This document shows, piece after piece, positions 18,030-25,744 of a DNA stretch of 43,796 bases; positions within the stretch are counted from its first letter, which is position 1; each line of letters begins with the position of its first letter. The notes beneath the pieces were generated by a model that was not told where the DNA came from, did not search any database, and was given only the letters and a program-made list of their open reading frames with translations. The position numbers and the translations under genes were made by a program. The DNA comes from DUSC01 sp964371125 (GTDB taxonomy: Bacteria > Pseudomonadota > Alphaproteobacteria > Rhizobiales > Rhizobiaceae), in contig CAYJMY010000014.1 of assembly GCA_964371125.1 (NCBI GenBank), forward strand, positions 1-43,796. Reading direction: 5' to 3'.

Positions 18030-18568
18030 TCCCAAGCGCACGTCCCAACCGGATCCACATCATCCAGGGCGACTGCTACGTGACCGACGAGCCCGACACG
18101 GTGCTGACGACCGTGCTCGGCAGTTGCGTGGCCGCCTGCATGCGCGACCCGGTCCTGGGCATTGGCGGCATGAACCACTTCCTGCTGCCGGGTGACGGCG
18201 AGCGGTCGCGGACAGGCGAAGCCGAGCGCTTCGGCGTCTACCTGATGGAACTCCTGGTGAACGGGCTGCTCAAGCGCGGCGCCAGCCGGCACACGCTGGA
18301 GACGAAGCTGTTCGGCGGCGCCCGGACCGTCCAGGGCTTTGCCGACATCGGCGCCAAGAACGTCGAATTCGCCCGCCACTTCCTCGAGAACGAATCCATC
18401 AAGTATGTCGGCGGCAGCTGCGGCGGCGACCAGGGCCGGCGGATCGAATTCCAGCCGTCCACGGGCAAGGCTCGCCAGTTCCTCCTTCCGCGAAGCACGG
18501 TGGAGCCGGCCCAGCCGGTGGTCCGCCGCCCCGCTCCGGTCGATCTCGGCGACGTCGAACTCTTCTAG
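18026..18568 (+). CDS. cheD: chemoreceptor glutamine deamidase CheD
   Basis: The 180-residue CheD family protein deamidates receptor glutamines and can influence CheY dephosphorylation. The catalytic C34 lies in the GSC motif (LTTVLGSCVAAC) and H51 in MNHFLLPG, both conserved. The TTG start at 18026 overlaps the cheY2 stop as TTGA and has GGGAGG five bases upstream, a strong ribosome site. The C-terminal ~25 residues after the conserved domain are Pro/Arg-rich. Eleven bases separate it from cheT. Confidence 0.94.
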   Translation: MIPSARPNRIHIIQGDCYVTDEPDTVLTTVLGSCVAACMRDPVLGIGGMNHFLLPGDGERSRTGEAERFGVYLMELLVNGLLKRGASRHTLETKLFGGARTVQGFADIGAKNVEFARHFLENESIKYVGGSCGGDQGRRIEFQPSTGKARQFLLPRSTVEPAQPVVRRPAPVDLGDVELF

Positions 18569-18579
18569 GAAATCGTATC

Positions 18580-18969
18580 ATGCAGTCTGCGCAGAACGTT
18601 GTTTACGCCTCCGAATTCCACGAGCCGCTGGCGAGCGTCATCTCGCGCGTCGAGGAGGAACTCGGCGACATCGCCCAGTTGATCGACTACAACCAGTCGG
18701 TCATCGCCCGCCTCACCTGGGACGCCGGCGGTTCCGATCCCGCCTATGTCAAGGCGATGCAGGATGCCGACCTGATCTCGCAGAAACTGGCGGGCATCGC
18801 CGAGTTCCTGCGCAACGTGGCCGACGCCGTGCCTCCGGACTTCCACGTGGAGACGCACCGCGCAACGGGCAACCTTCGCCTCGCCGAACTGATGCACAAG
18901 ATCGGCGCGAAGGGCCGCGAGATGGATTACAAAGCCGCGTTCGAGGCGGGCGACTTCGACCTGTTCTGA
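18580..18969 (+). CDS. cheT: CheT-like chemotaxis operon protein
   Basis: The 129-residue, largely helical acidic protein has no transmembrane segment or catalytic motif that I recognise. It occupies the last position of the che operon, where Sinorhizobium carries cheT, reported to be needed for normal chemotaxis. Two long predicted helices (about residues 14-35 and 48-75) suggest a helical hairpin that binds a partner. The assignment rests mainly on position and length. The symbol is positional. Confidence 0.7.
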   Translation: MQSAQNVVYASEFHEPLASVISRVEEELGDIAQLIDYNQSVIARLTWDAGGSDPAYVKAMQDADLISQKLAGIAEFLRNVADAVPPDFHVETHRATGNLRLAELMHKIGAKGREMDYKAAFEAGDFDLF

Positions 18970-19360
18970 ACTGCGCAGTCAGCGGCCGGCATCGATCGAT
19001 CGTGCTAAAATATATAATTAGCAAATTGATAATATAGGACAATCTTTCTCGAATGTTCCGTCCGAAATGACCATCGGTAACGTCTTTTTGATCTTTAGCG
19101 AATAGAATAGATCCCGCGCCGTATGGAATTCGTCTCCAAGGCATGATGCCGCTTCGACGCCGCCTCCGGGCTCTGTGTCCTTCCGCCAGTCACCGGTTCA
19201 TGTCGGCATCACGCAATCCACGCCGCCTGCCCGCGCTGTCTCGTCCCGGCCGCCCCCGCGAAGGGAGCGCAGGGCGCCGACGGTCGCCGCGACCGAGCCG
19301 ACCGGCGGCCGCCCCTAGAGCCGCCGACCGGCCACCCCAAGACCAAACTGGAGAGCAGTC
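18970..19360. other. AT-rich intergenic region before receptor gene
   Basis: About 390 bases carry no convincing gene. Positions 19003-19115 are strikingly AT-rich for this genome and include an inverted repeat GCTAA-N9-TTAGC (19004-19022). Just before it is a threefold ATCG tandem (18991-19002). The rest (19141-19360) is GC-rich with an Arg-rich spurious frame. The AT-rich part probably holds the promoter of the downstream receptor, but I cannot name a sigma factor. Confidence 0.45.
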
Positions 19361-21349
19361 ATGAATCGCCGCCCGTTCAGCCTTCGCGGTATCTCCACCC
19401 TCGGATCCAAGCTGGGCGGGGGGATATCACGGTTCCGGTTGACGATATCCCGGGCCATGATTGCATTCGCCGTCCTGTTCGTCGCCGGTTTCGCGGCTGT
19501 CGTCGCGACCGGCTACATTACCGTGACCAAGCTGGAGATCCACGGCCCGGCCTACAACGACATCATGCTGGGTACCGAACTGGTGGGCGACATCCAGCCG
19601 CCGCCGATCTTCACCGTCGAGGCCTATATCCTCGCCATGCAGGTCAACCAGGGGATCGAGTCGTTCAACGGCGGCAAGAAGCGACTGGCGGCGCTGAAGG
19701 AAACCTACCAGGCGCGCAAGGCCTACTGGGACAAGGCCGCCCTGTCCGGCCCGATGCGGACCGAGCTCAACATGGTCATCATCGGCAACAACTCCTTCTG
19801 GACGGAACTCGAGACGGTGTTCTTCGCGGCGGCCGAGCGCGGCGACAAGGCGGCGATGCTCAGTTCCTTCGAGAAACTGAGCAAGACGTTCAACATTCAC
19901 GCCGGCAAGATCAGCCGCCTGGTCTCCAAGGTCGAGGCTTACCAGGCCGGGATCGAGGCGAATGCGGCGGCCGACAAGGCCTTCTACCAGTCGCTCATGT
20001 TCGGCACCTCCGCATTGGTGCTCGTCCTCGTCGGAGCAATGCTCGTCTGGCTGCACCGGCGCATGGTGAAGGCGATCTCGGTGATGGCCGGCTACATGGG
20101 ACGTCTGGCGGCGGACGACTACGAGAACGCCGTCCCCTTCGCCGCGAGGCGCGACGAGATCGGCGAGATGGCCAAGGCGGTCGCCGTGTTCAGGGAGGCC
20201 GGCCTCGAGAAGCGCCGGCTGGAATCCGAAGCGGAGTCGACGCGCTCGGCAATCGAGGGCGAGCGCGCGACGCGTGAGGCCGAAACGGCGGAGAGCCAGC
20301 GCGCGGCGAGGTTCGCCGTCGAGACGATCGGCCAGAGCCTGCACAAGCTTGCCGAGGGCGACCTCGTCAACCGCATCGAAACGACGCTAAGCGCCGGCGC
20401 CGATCCGCTGCGCGCCGACTTCAACGTCGCGGTGGAGAAGCTCCAGCGGACGCTGCTCGGCATCCATGGCGCCGCAGCGGCGATCAAGACCGGCTTGCAG
20501 GAGATCTCGACGGCATCGGACGACCTGTCGCGGCGCAGCGAACAGCAGGCGGCCAGCCTCGAGGAGACGGCGGCGGCGCTGGATCATATCACCGAAACGG
20601 TTCGCAAGACCGCCGACGGCGCCGGGCACGCCCGCAAGGTCGTGGCCGAAACCAAGGCCAACGCCGAGACCAGCAGCACCGTCGTACGCCAGGCCATCGA
20701 GGCGATGAGCCAGATCGAGAAGTCGTCGCGGCAGATCAGCAACATCATCGGCGTCATCGACGAGATCGCCTTCCAGACCAACCTGCTCGCGCTCAACGCG
20801 GGCGTCGAGGCAGCCCGCGCCGGAGATGCCGGCAGGGGCTTCGCGGTGGTCGCCCAGGAGGTCCGCAGCCTGGCGCAGCGTTCGGCCGAGGCCGCCAAGG
20901 AGATCAAGCAGCTCATCGGCAATTCGTCGGTCCAGGTCGACGCCGGCGTGCGCCTGGTCGCCGACACCGGCGGCGCGCTCGAGCGGATCATGGCGCAGGT
21001 CAACGACATCAACGCGGTCGTGGTCGACATCGCGGCGAGCGCCTCCGAGCAGTCGACGGGCCTGCGCGAAGTGAACATCGCAGTCAGCCAGATGGACCAG
21101 GTGACCCAGCAGAACGCGGCGATGGTCGAGGAAACCACAGCGGCCAGCCACAATCTCTCGCGCGAAGCCGGCGAACTGGTGCGCCTGATCGGCCAGTTCG
21201 ACGTCGGCACGACCGCTGCCGCGCCGACCTCTGCCGCGCCGGCGAGACACGCTGCCCACCACAGCCCCGCCCGTCGCGCGCCGGTCTCGGGAGCGCTCGC
21301 GGTCAAGGTCCCCGAGGCCGACCCGGTCGGGGACTGGGAAGAGTTCTGA
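19361..21349 (+). CDS. transmembrane methyl-accepting chemotaxis protein
   Basis: The 662-residue receptor has TM1 at about residues 31-53, a mostly helical periplasmic domain of ~157 residues (54-210), TM2 at about 211-231, then HAMP and a receptor signalling domain with the conserved tip EIAFQTNLLALNAGVEAARAG. It ends in DWEEF, matching the xWxxF CheR/CheB tether. The ligand cannot be predicted; the sensor region looks like an all-helix bundle rather than a Cache domain. The ATG at 19361 has GGAGAG about seven bases upstream. It stands alone on the plus strand after the che operon, convergent with the next receptor locus. Confidence 0.95.
   Translation: MNRRPFSLRGISTLGSKLGGGISRFRLTISRAMIAFAVLFVAGFAAVVATGYITVTKLEIHGPAYNDIMLGTELVGDIQPPPIFTVEAYILAMQVNQGIESFNGGKKRLAALKETYQARKAYWDKAALSGPMRTELNMVIIGNNSFWTELETVFFAAAERGDKAAMLSSFEKLSKTFNIHAGKISRLVSKVEAYQAGIEANAAADKAFYQSLMFGTSALVLVLVGAMLVWLHRRMVKAISVMAGYMGRLAADDYENAVPFAARRDEIGEMAKAVAVFREAGLEKRRLESEAESTRSAIEGERATREAETAESQRAARFAVETIGQSLHKLAEGDLVNRIETTLSAGADPLRADFNVAVEKLQRTLLGIHGAAAAIKTGLQEISTASDDLSRRSEQQAASLEETAAALDHITETVRKTADGAGHARKVVAETKANAETSSTVVRQAIEAMSQIEKSSRQISNIIGVIDEIAFQTNLLALNAGVEAARAGDAGRGFAVVAQEVRSLAQRSAEAAKEIKQLIGNSSVQVDAGVRLVADTGGALERIMAQVNDINAVVVDIAASASEQSTGLREVNIAVSQMDQVTQQNAAMVEETTAASHNLSREAGELVRLIGQFDVGTTAAAPTSAAPARHAAHHSPARRAPVSGALAVKVPEADPVGDWEEF
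20744..20811. repeat. chemoreceptor hairpin-tip conserved DNA block, copy 2
   Basis: This is the second copy of the 68-base receptor-tip coding block, nearly identical to 11726-11793 and to the reverse complement of 22032-22099. It lies inside the receptor gene 19361-21349. Confidence 0.75.
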
Positions 21350-21447
21350 GCGGAGCGGGCCGGCGGCCGCACTGGGCGGACGGGCCGACATACGCGGCCG
21401 GTGCGGCAATGATGACCCCCGCTTCGGCAGGGACACCGGCTTGCACC

Positions 21448-21480
21448 AGACCGCGATCAGATCGGATCGAATCGCGGTCT
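21448..21480. terminator. stem-loop between convergent receptor genes
   Basis: A perfect ten-base inverted repeat (AGACCGCGAT at 21448-21457, ATCGCGGTCT at 21471-21480) with a 13-base loop lies between the convergent receptor genes. Its right arm includes two bases of the minus-strand stop codon (21479-21481). Neither side has a T-run, so if it is a bidirectional terminator it is non-canonical. Confidence 0.45.
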
Positions 21481-22177
21481 AGAATTCCTGCCAGGCGTCC
21501 GCAGCGTCGTCATAGGCGAGCGCGGCCGATGTCGGCACCGAAGCCAGCGGCATTCGCGGCGTCCGGTTGGCGTTCTCGGCCGCCGGCACGCGCCCGCCGC
21601 CGCGGTTCGCGCGCGGATCGAACGCCGGCTCGGCTTCCGTGCGGAAATGGGCGATCAAAGCGGCGAGCGCTTCGGATTCCCGCGCCAGGGTATGGCTGGC
21701 GGCGGTGAACTGCTCCGCCATGGCCGCATTGCGCTGCGTGGCCGTGTCGATGCTGTTCATGGCGCCGTTGATGCCCTTCAGCCCCATGGCCTGTTCGCCG
21801 GCGCTCCTGGCGATCGCCGCGATGATCGAACTGATGTTCGTCATGCTGTCGTTGATCCGCCCGATTGTCTCCCCGCTCTGCGCAACGAGGCGGGAGCCGT
21901 TCTTCACCTGCCCGGCCGACGTGGTGATGAGTTCCTTGATCTCCCTGGCGGCTTCGGCGGACCGCTGCGCGAGCGTGCGGACCTCCTGTGCGACGACGAC
22001 GAAGCCGCGGCCGGCTTCGCCGGCGCGGGCCGCCTCGACACCGGCATTGAGCGCGAGCAGGTTGGTCTGGAAGGCGATCTCGTCGATGACGCCGATGATC
22101 TTGGAAATCTCCTCGGACGACTTCTCGATGCCGCCCATGGCCGAGATGGCCGCGCCGACCACCTTGTCGCTGTGGCC
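21479..22177 (-). CDS. methyl-accepting chemotaxis protein, C-terminal part (5' end lost at gap)
   Basis: The visible part, about 232 residues, begins at the assembly gap with GHSDKVVGAAISAMGGIEKSS. It contains the receptor tip EIAFQTNLLALNAGVEAARAG, the second methylation helix and a variable tail ending in AWQEF, a xWxxF CheR/CheB tether. Sensor, membrane and HAMP parts are missing. The first 14-15 residues here are homologous to, but different from, the last residues encoded on the other side of the gap. This fragment therefore probably belongs to a different receptor gene from 22188-23454. Confidence 0.9.
   Translation of the reverse strand, partial: GHSDKVVGAAISAMGGIEKSSEEISKIIGVIDEIAFQTNLLALNAGVEAARAGEAGRGFVVVAQEVRTLAQRSAEAAREIKELITTSAGQVKNGSRLVAQSGETIGRINDSMTNISSIIAAIARSAGEQAMGLKGINGAMNSIDTATQRNAAMAEQFTAASHTLARESEALAALIAHFRTEAEPAFDPRANRGGGRVPAAENANRTPRMPLASVPTSAALAYDDAADAWQEF
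22032..22099. repeat. chemoreceptor hairpin-tip conserved DNA block, copy 3
   Basis: This is the third copy, in reverse orientation, of the 68-base receptor-tip block at 11726 and 20744. It ends about 80 bases from the run of Ns, consistent with assembly breaking near a near-repeat. Confidence 0.7.
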
Positions 22178-22187
22178 NNNNNNNNNN
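22178..22187. other. assembly gap (10 Ns)
   Basis: Ten undetermined bases interrupt a receptor coding region on the minus strand. The true gap size is unknown. Reading frames on the two sides do not join across exactly ten bases. The protein alignment argues that the hidden sequence contains at least the end of one receptor and the beginning of another, or that the two sides are not neighbours in the genome. Confidence 0.95.
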
Positions 22188-23454
22188 CGTTCATGGCGGC
22201 GATCGCCTGCCCGACGATGGCCTGGCTCTGACCTGCGTCGGCGGCGACCGTGGCGACCGCCTCGCGCGCCTCGGCCGCCCCTTCGGCGGTCCGCGTCACC
22301 GACTTCGTGATCTCGTCGACCGCGGCGACGGTCTGCTCAACGCTGACGGCCTGCTGTTCCGTACGGCGGGCGAGTTCGTCGGCGGCGCGCAGGATCTCGG
22401 CCGTGCCGGTCTCGACCTGGCCGCCCGTCTCGACGATGCCGCGCATCGCGTCCTGAAGGCGGTCCATCGCCAGATTGAAGTCCTCCTTGAGCTTCTGGTA
22501 CTCCTTCGGGAAATCGACCTTGAGCCGCGACGTCAGATCGCCGTCGGCGACGCGGGAAAGCGCGGCGCCGATGAGCCTGACCACCGCCGCCTGCAGCTTG
22601 GCGGCCGCCGTGCGCGTCGTGTCGTTCTCCTGCCGCTGGGCCTCCATGGCAGCGCGTTCCGCCTCGATCTGGCGTTCGGCGGCGATGCGTTCCAGCGCCG
22701 AGATGCGGAAGCCCTCAAGCGACCGCGCAATGACGCCGATCTCGTCGCCGCGGTCGCGGTAGGCGATGGGACTCTCGAGGTCGCCGCCGGCCAGGCTCTG
22801 CACGCGCGCCGTGATCGCTCGCAGCGGCCGCGCGATCAGCCCGCCGACAGCGAGGACGATGACGAGCATCAGCGCGAGCGCCGTCGCCGACTGCGCGAGG
22901 AACGTCTGGAATCCGAGCGACGAGCGGATGGCCTCGACCTTGCCGGTATCCCAGACGAGGCCGACATAGCCCAGCGGCGCACCGGTCTTGTCCACCCCCG
23001 CCGGCGTGACCATGACGACGTTGGCGCCGACCCGCTGGACGGCCGTGTCGACCGGCGCCGCGCGCAGCAGCGTCTTCATGGCGGAGTCGCTCGCACCGTC
23101 GTCGAAGCCGGGAGCAGCATAGGCGACAAGTTCCGCGCTTGCGGCATCGAAGGCGACCACGCGCAGAAGGTCGTCCTTGTCGCCCTGCGCATAGGCCGCA
23201 TAGGCTTCCGCGACCACGTCGGGCTTCTTCCACTTGATGCCGCCGGAGGCAGCCGCGGCAATCTGGCCGGCCTGCATCACCCAGCCCTCGACGGCAAGGT
23301 CGTTCAGGCTGCTGCGCGCGGTGCGGTCGTTGTAGGCAACCGAGGCGACGAGGCCGACAAGGTTGACGGCGACGATGGCCAATACCAGCTTTGCCGTGGT
23401 CGGCACCCGTCCCAGCATGCCCCCCGGCCCCTTCGATTCCACTACGCCCGCCAC
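22188..23454 (-). CDS. methyl-accepting chemotaxis protein, N-terminal part (3' end lost at gap)
   Basis: About 422 residues are visible. They show TM1 (about 20-41), a periplasmic domain of ~140 residues that looks Cache-like (TPAGVDKTGAPLGYVGLVWDT near its end), TM2 (about 185-207), HAMP, and the first methylation helix, ending at AIVGQAIAAMN before the gap. The GTG at 23454 lies 16 bases after the secreted-protein gene, suggesting one operon. An ATG at 23418 is an alternative start. The signalling tip and C terminus are missing, and the fragment across the gap does not fit as a direct continuation. Confidence 0.88.
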
Positions 23455-23470
23455 CTCGACCTGTCCCGGA

Positions 23471-24052
23471 TCAGAGCGCGTCGACGTCGATTCCGAGGGT
23501 TATCGCCCCGATCGCCTGCTTCGTCGCCGGATCCGAAATGGTGATGCTGACCTGCGATTGCAGCGACTGCGTCGACTCGTCCTTCTCGACGCCGTCGACG
23601 AAGATCGCGCCGGGGCCCGCGCCGAACGACTTCTGCCACTTTGCCTCGTCGCCCTGCCAGTAGTCGGAGGTCACGTCGCTCTGGCCGACGTTGAGGCCCT
23701 TCGCGTCCGTGACGAAGGCTTCGGTGATCAATCCGCCGGAAGCCTCGCGCTTCTGCGCCAGGAACTTGGAAAGATCGTTGCCGAGCGTGGCGTCGATCAT
23801 GGGTTTGCTCGCGGCGTCGATCTCGGCGCGCCACTGCGTGTCGAGCGCGTCGATGTCGGCCTGGGCAAGAGCTGCGTTCTTAGCGTTCTGGGCGAGGACG
23901 GCATCGACCACGACCGGATCGGAAAGCCATGGGACGACGTTGGCATTCACATAGTCGGTGATCGGACCGACATGTTCCTCCTGAGCGATTGCCGCATTGC
24001 CGAAAAGGAACGCGACCGCACCGGCGACCGCGAGCGTTCTAAGAATGGTCAT
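23471..24052 (-). CDS. secreted Cache/PDC-like sensor protein
   Basis: The 193-residue product has a clear signal peptide (residues 1-23, cleavage likely after AIAQ) and no later transmembrane segment, so it is probably periplasmic. The rest has a helix-rich first half and a strand-rich second half ending in ISDPATKQAIGAITLGIDVDAL. That ending resembles the final strands of a PDC/Cache sensor domain. It lies 16 bases upstream of a receptor gene with a Cache-like periplasmic domain and is likely co-transcribed. A role as free ligand-binding partner of that receptor is an inference. The ATG at 24052 has a GGGGGA site upstream. Confidence 0.7.
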   Translation of the reverse strand: MTILRTLAVAGAVAFLFGNAAIAQEEHVGPITDYVNANVVPWLSDPVVVDAVLAQNAKNAALAQADIDALDTQWRAEIDAASKPMIDATLGNDLSKFLAQKREASGGLITEAFVTDAKGLNVGQSDVTSDYWQGDEAKWQKSFGAGPGAIFVDGVEKDESTQSLQSQVSITISDPATKQAIGAITLGIDVDAL

Positions 24053-24283
24053 CCCAGTTTCCCCCGGCGGGCAAAGGGCCCGCTTCCCGTCAGGGCGATT
24101 CGGCGACAGGCCTGATCACCCTACTCGTCTCATATGCCGCCTATCTTTCGCGGACCTTGCGGCCAGGCGCGAACTGGGCAGCAAGGAAGCTGTGCAGGAT
24201 CAGCCGGGCGCAGGTGGAATTGCGCGACAGGACCCATAGACTGGCGCAACGATTCCCCCCGCGCCCAGCGACGCCGCCTGGAA
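24053..24283. promoter_or_regulatory. divergent control region, secreted protein / visN
   Basis: The 231 bases between divergent genes hold a perfect hairpin, GCGGGC-AAAGG-GCCCGC (24067-24083), just before the ribosome site of the secreted protein. Nearer the middle is an inverted repeat TTCGCG-N15-CGCGAA (24147-24173). Its minus strand also reads CGCAAGG inside, reminiscent of the flagellar promoter motif found elsewhere in the window. An in-frame ATG at 24134 would extend visN upstream, but the added residues are Arg/Gly/Cys-rich and not domain-like. Regulatory roles are inferred. Confidence 0.35.
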
Positions 24284-24991
24284 ATGAACGGTCATATCCC
24301 CACTGTCCTGCTGACCGCCGCAGCCTCGGCGCGGTCGCTGGGCGACGTGGCGGCCGCGATGTCCCTGCTCGCCGGCCATGTCGGCGCCACGCGCTATCTC
24401 CTGCTCGACCTGCCCAAGACCCACGCGATCGAGGCCACGCGCATCGTCGCCTGCGACTGGCCCCACGTCGCGGTGGAGATCCTCGGCCTGCCGACAATAT
24501 CGAGCATCGCGCTGGCTGCCGGCGCCGCCGCGGTGGGCAGTTCGCCGCGCGACCACCGGCGGCTGCCGGTCGCGGCCTTCGACCGCCTCGTCGACGAGGG
24601 CACGAGCGAGCGGCTCGCGTCTTTCGGGTTGCGCGAACTGACCTCGTCGAGGATCCATGCGGGCATATCCGAAGGGCTCATGGTCCTGTCTTCGGACGTC
24701 GAAGGCAGCATCGACCTCGGCCGGCTGCCCACGGCGCAGATGCTTGGCAGCTACCTGTGGTCGAAGCTCAACGCCGGACGCGAATGCGCCGCCCTCAGCG
24801 ACCCGCTGTCCGTGCGCGAGCGCGAATGCCTGCTGTGGGTCTCGGAGGGCAAGACGACGGAGGAGGTGGCGGTGATCCTCGGAGTCTCGGCGAATACGGT
24901 CAACCGCTACATCCTGCACGCCACGCAGAAGCTGTCGGCGGCGAACCGCACCATGGCGATCGCCGTCGCCATCCGCAACGGGATGCTGTGA
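24284..24991 (+). CDS. visN: LuxR-type flagellar master regulator VisN
   Basis: The 235-residue product has an N-terminal regulatory domain (HVGATRYLLLDLP near residue 30) and a C-terminal LuxR helix-turn-helix from about residue 175 (LSVRERECLLWVSEGKTTEEVAVILG). In Sinorhizobium, VisN and VisR act as a heterodimer at the top of the flagellar and chemotaxis hierarchy. The ATG at 24284 fits family length, though its ribosome site is weak. The stop shares a base with the visR start, so the partners are translationally coupled. Position next to the flagellar operons and the tandem pairing support the name. Confidence 0.85.
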   Translation: MNGHIPTVLLTAAASARSLGDVAAAMSLLAGHVGATRYLLLDLPKTHAIEATRIVACDWPHVAVEILGLPTISSIALAAGAAAVGSSPRDHRRLPVAAFDRLVDEGTSERLASFGLRELTSSRIHAGISEGLMVLSSDVEGSIDLGRLPTAQMLGSYLWSKLNAGRECAALSDPLSVRERECLLWVSEGKTTEEVAVILGVSANTVNRYILHATQKLSAANRTMAIAVAIRNGML

Positions 24992-25722
24992 TGGCGCCGC
25001 GCGCGACGCCGAAGAGGACGAAGAAGCGCCCTGCCCGGCCGGGACCCGCGGAGCGGGCGAGGAGCGCGCTCGCCGAATTCCGCACGCGCTTTGCCGAAAT
25101 CGCCGGCGAGGCGGGCTGCGAGGAGTTCGCCGTATTCCTGGTCGGATGCTCGCCGTCGCGGTGCCGCCTGCAGCCGCTGGTCGACGGCGACCATCCGCGG
25201 ACGTCGCGTCTCAGCCGGCGGCTGGCGAGCAAGGCCATCGAGGCGGGCGCCGCACGCCTGCAGACATCGTCGGTTCCGTTCTGGTGGCGCAAGGGCGCCA
25301 GGCACGATGCCGCCCCTTCCCCGCTGGCCACCGGTGAGAACGTGCTCGGGCTCGACGGCGCCGGCATCGCCTTTCCGCTGCCGGCCGGCGCCGGCCGGCT
25401 CGGGCTCGCGGTGTTCACCGGGGCGGCGGCGCCGCTCTCGGGCGAGGAGACCGTCGCCCTGCACCTGCGCTGCGTCGGCCTGTTTGCGTCCCTGCTGGAG
25501 AAGGCGCAGTCGCCCGCGGGCGACGTCCCGGCGATGTCGAACCGCGAACTCGACTGCCTGAGGCTGACCGCCGACGGCAAGACCAGCGAGGAGATCGCGG
25601 CGATGCTCGGCCTGTCGATGCACACCGCGACGCAGTACCTGACCAGCGCCGCCCAGAAGCTCGACGCGGTGAGCCGCACCCACGCCGTGGCGAAGGCGCT
25701 GCGGCTCGGCCTGATCACCTGA
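24991..25722 (+). CDS. visR: LuxR-type flagellar master regulator VisR
   Basis: The 243-residue partner of VisN starts with a basic, Pro/Lys/Arg-rich tail. An effector-type domain follows, then a LuxR helix-turn-helix from about residue 181 (MSNRELDCLRLTADGKTSEEIAAMLGLSMHTA trimmed to its core). The ATG at 24991 uses the last base of the visN stop. The two proteins together are expected to activate the flagellar regulator of the next tier. It converges with the minus-strand motor/export operon, with 22 bases between stop codons and no clear terminator. Confidence 0.84.
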   Translation: MAPRATPKRTKKRPARPGPAERARSALAEFRTRFAEIAGEAGCEEFAVFLVGCSPSRCRLQPLVDGDHPRTSRLSRRLASKAIEAGAARLQTSSVPFWWRKGARHDAAPSPLATGENVLGLDGAGIAFPLPAGAGRLGLAVFTGAAAPLSGEETVALHLRCVGLFASLLEKAQSPAGDVPAMSNRELDCLRLTADGKTSEEIAAMLGLSMHTATQYLTSAAQKLDAVSRTHAVAKALRLGLIT

Positions 25723-25744
25723 GCGGGTTCCGAGCGGGTCGCCG

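Noticed and set aside
18991..19002. ATCG tandem as a phase-variation tract
   Set aside because: Three units are too few to suggest slippage, and it lies outside any coding region or recognised promoter spacer.
19143..19364. 73-codon frame before the receptor at 19361
   Set aside because: It is extremely Arg/Pro-rich with no conserved look. It is treated as intergenic.
24134..24283. Extended visN start at ATG 24134
   Set aside because: The added 50 residues are Arg/Gly/Cys-rich and give a protein longer than the family. The ATG at 24284 fits better.
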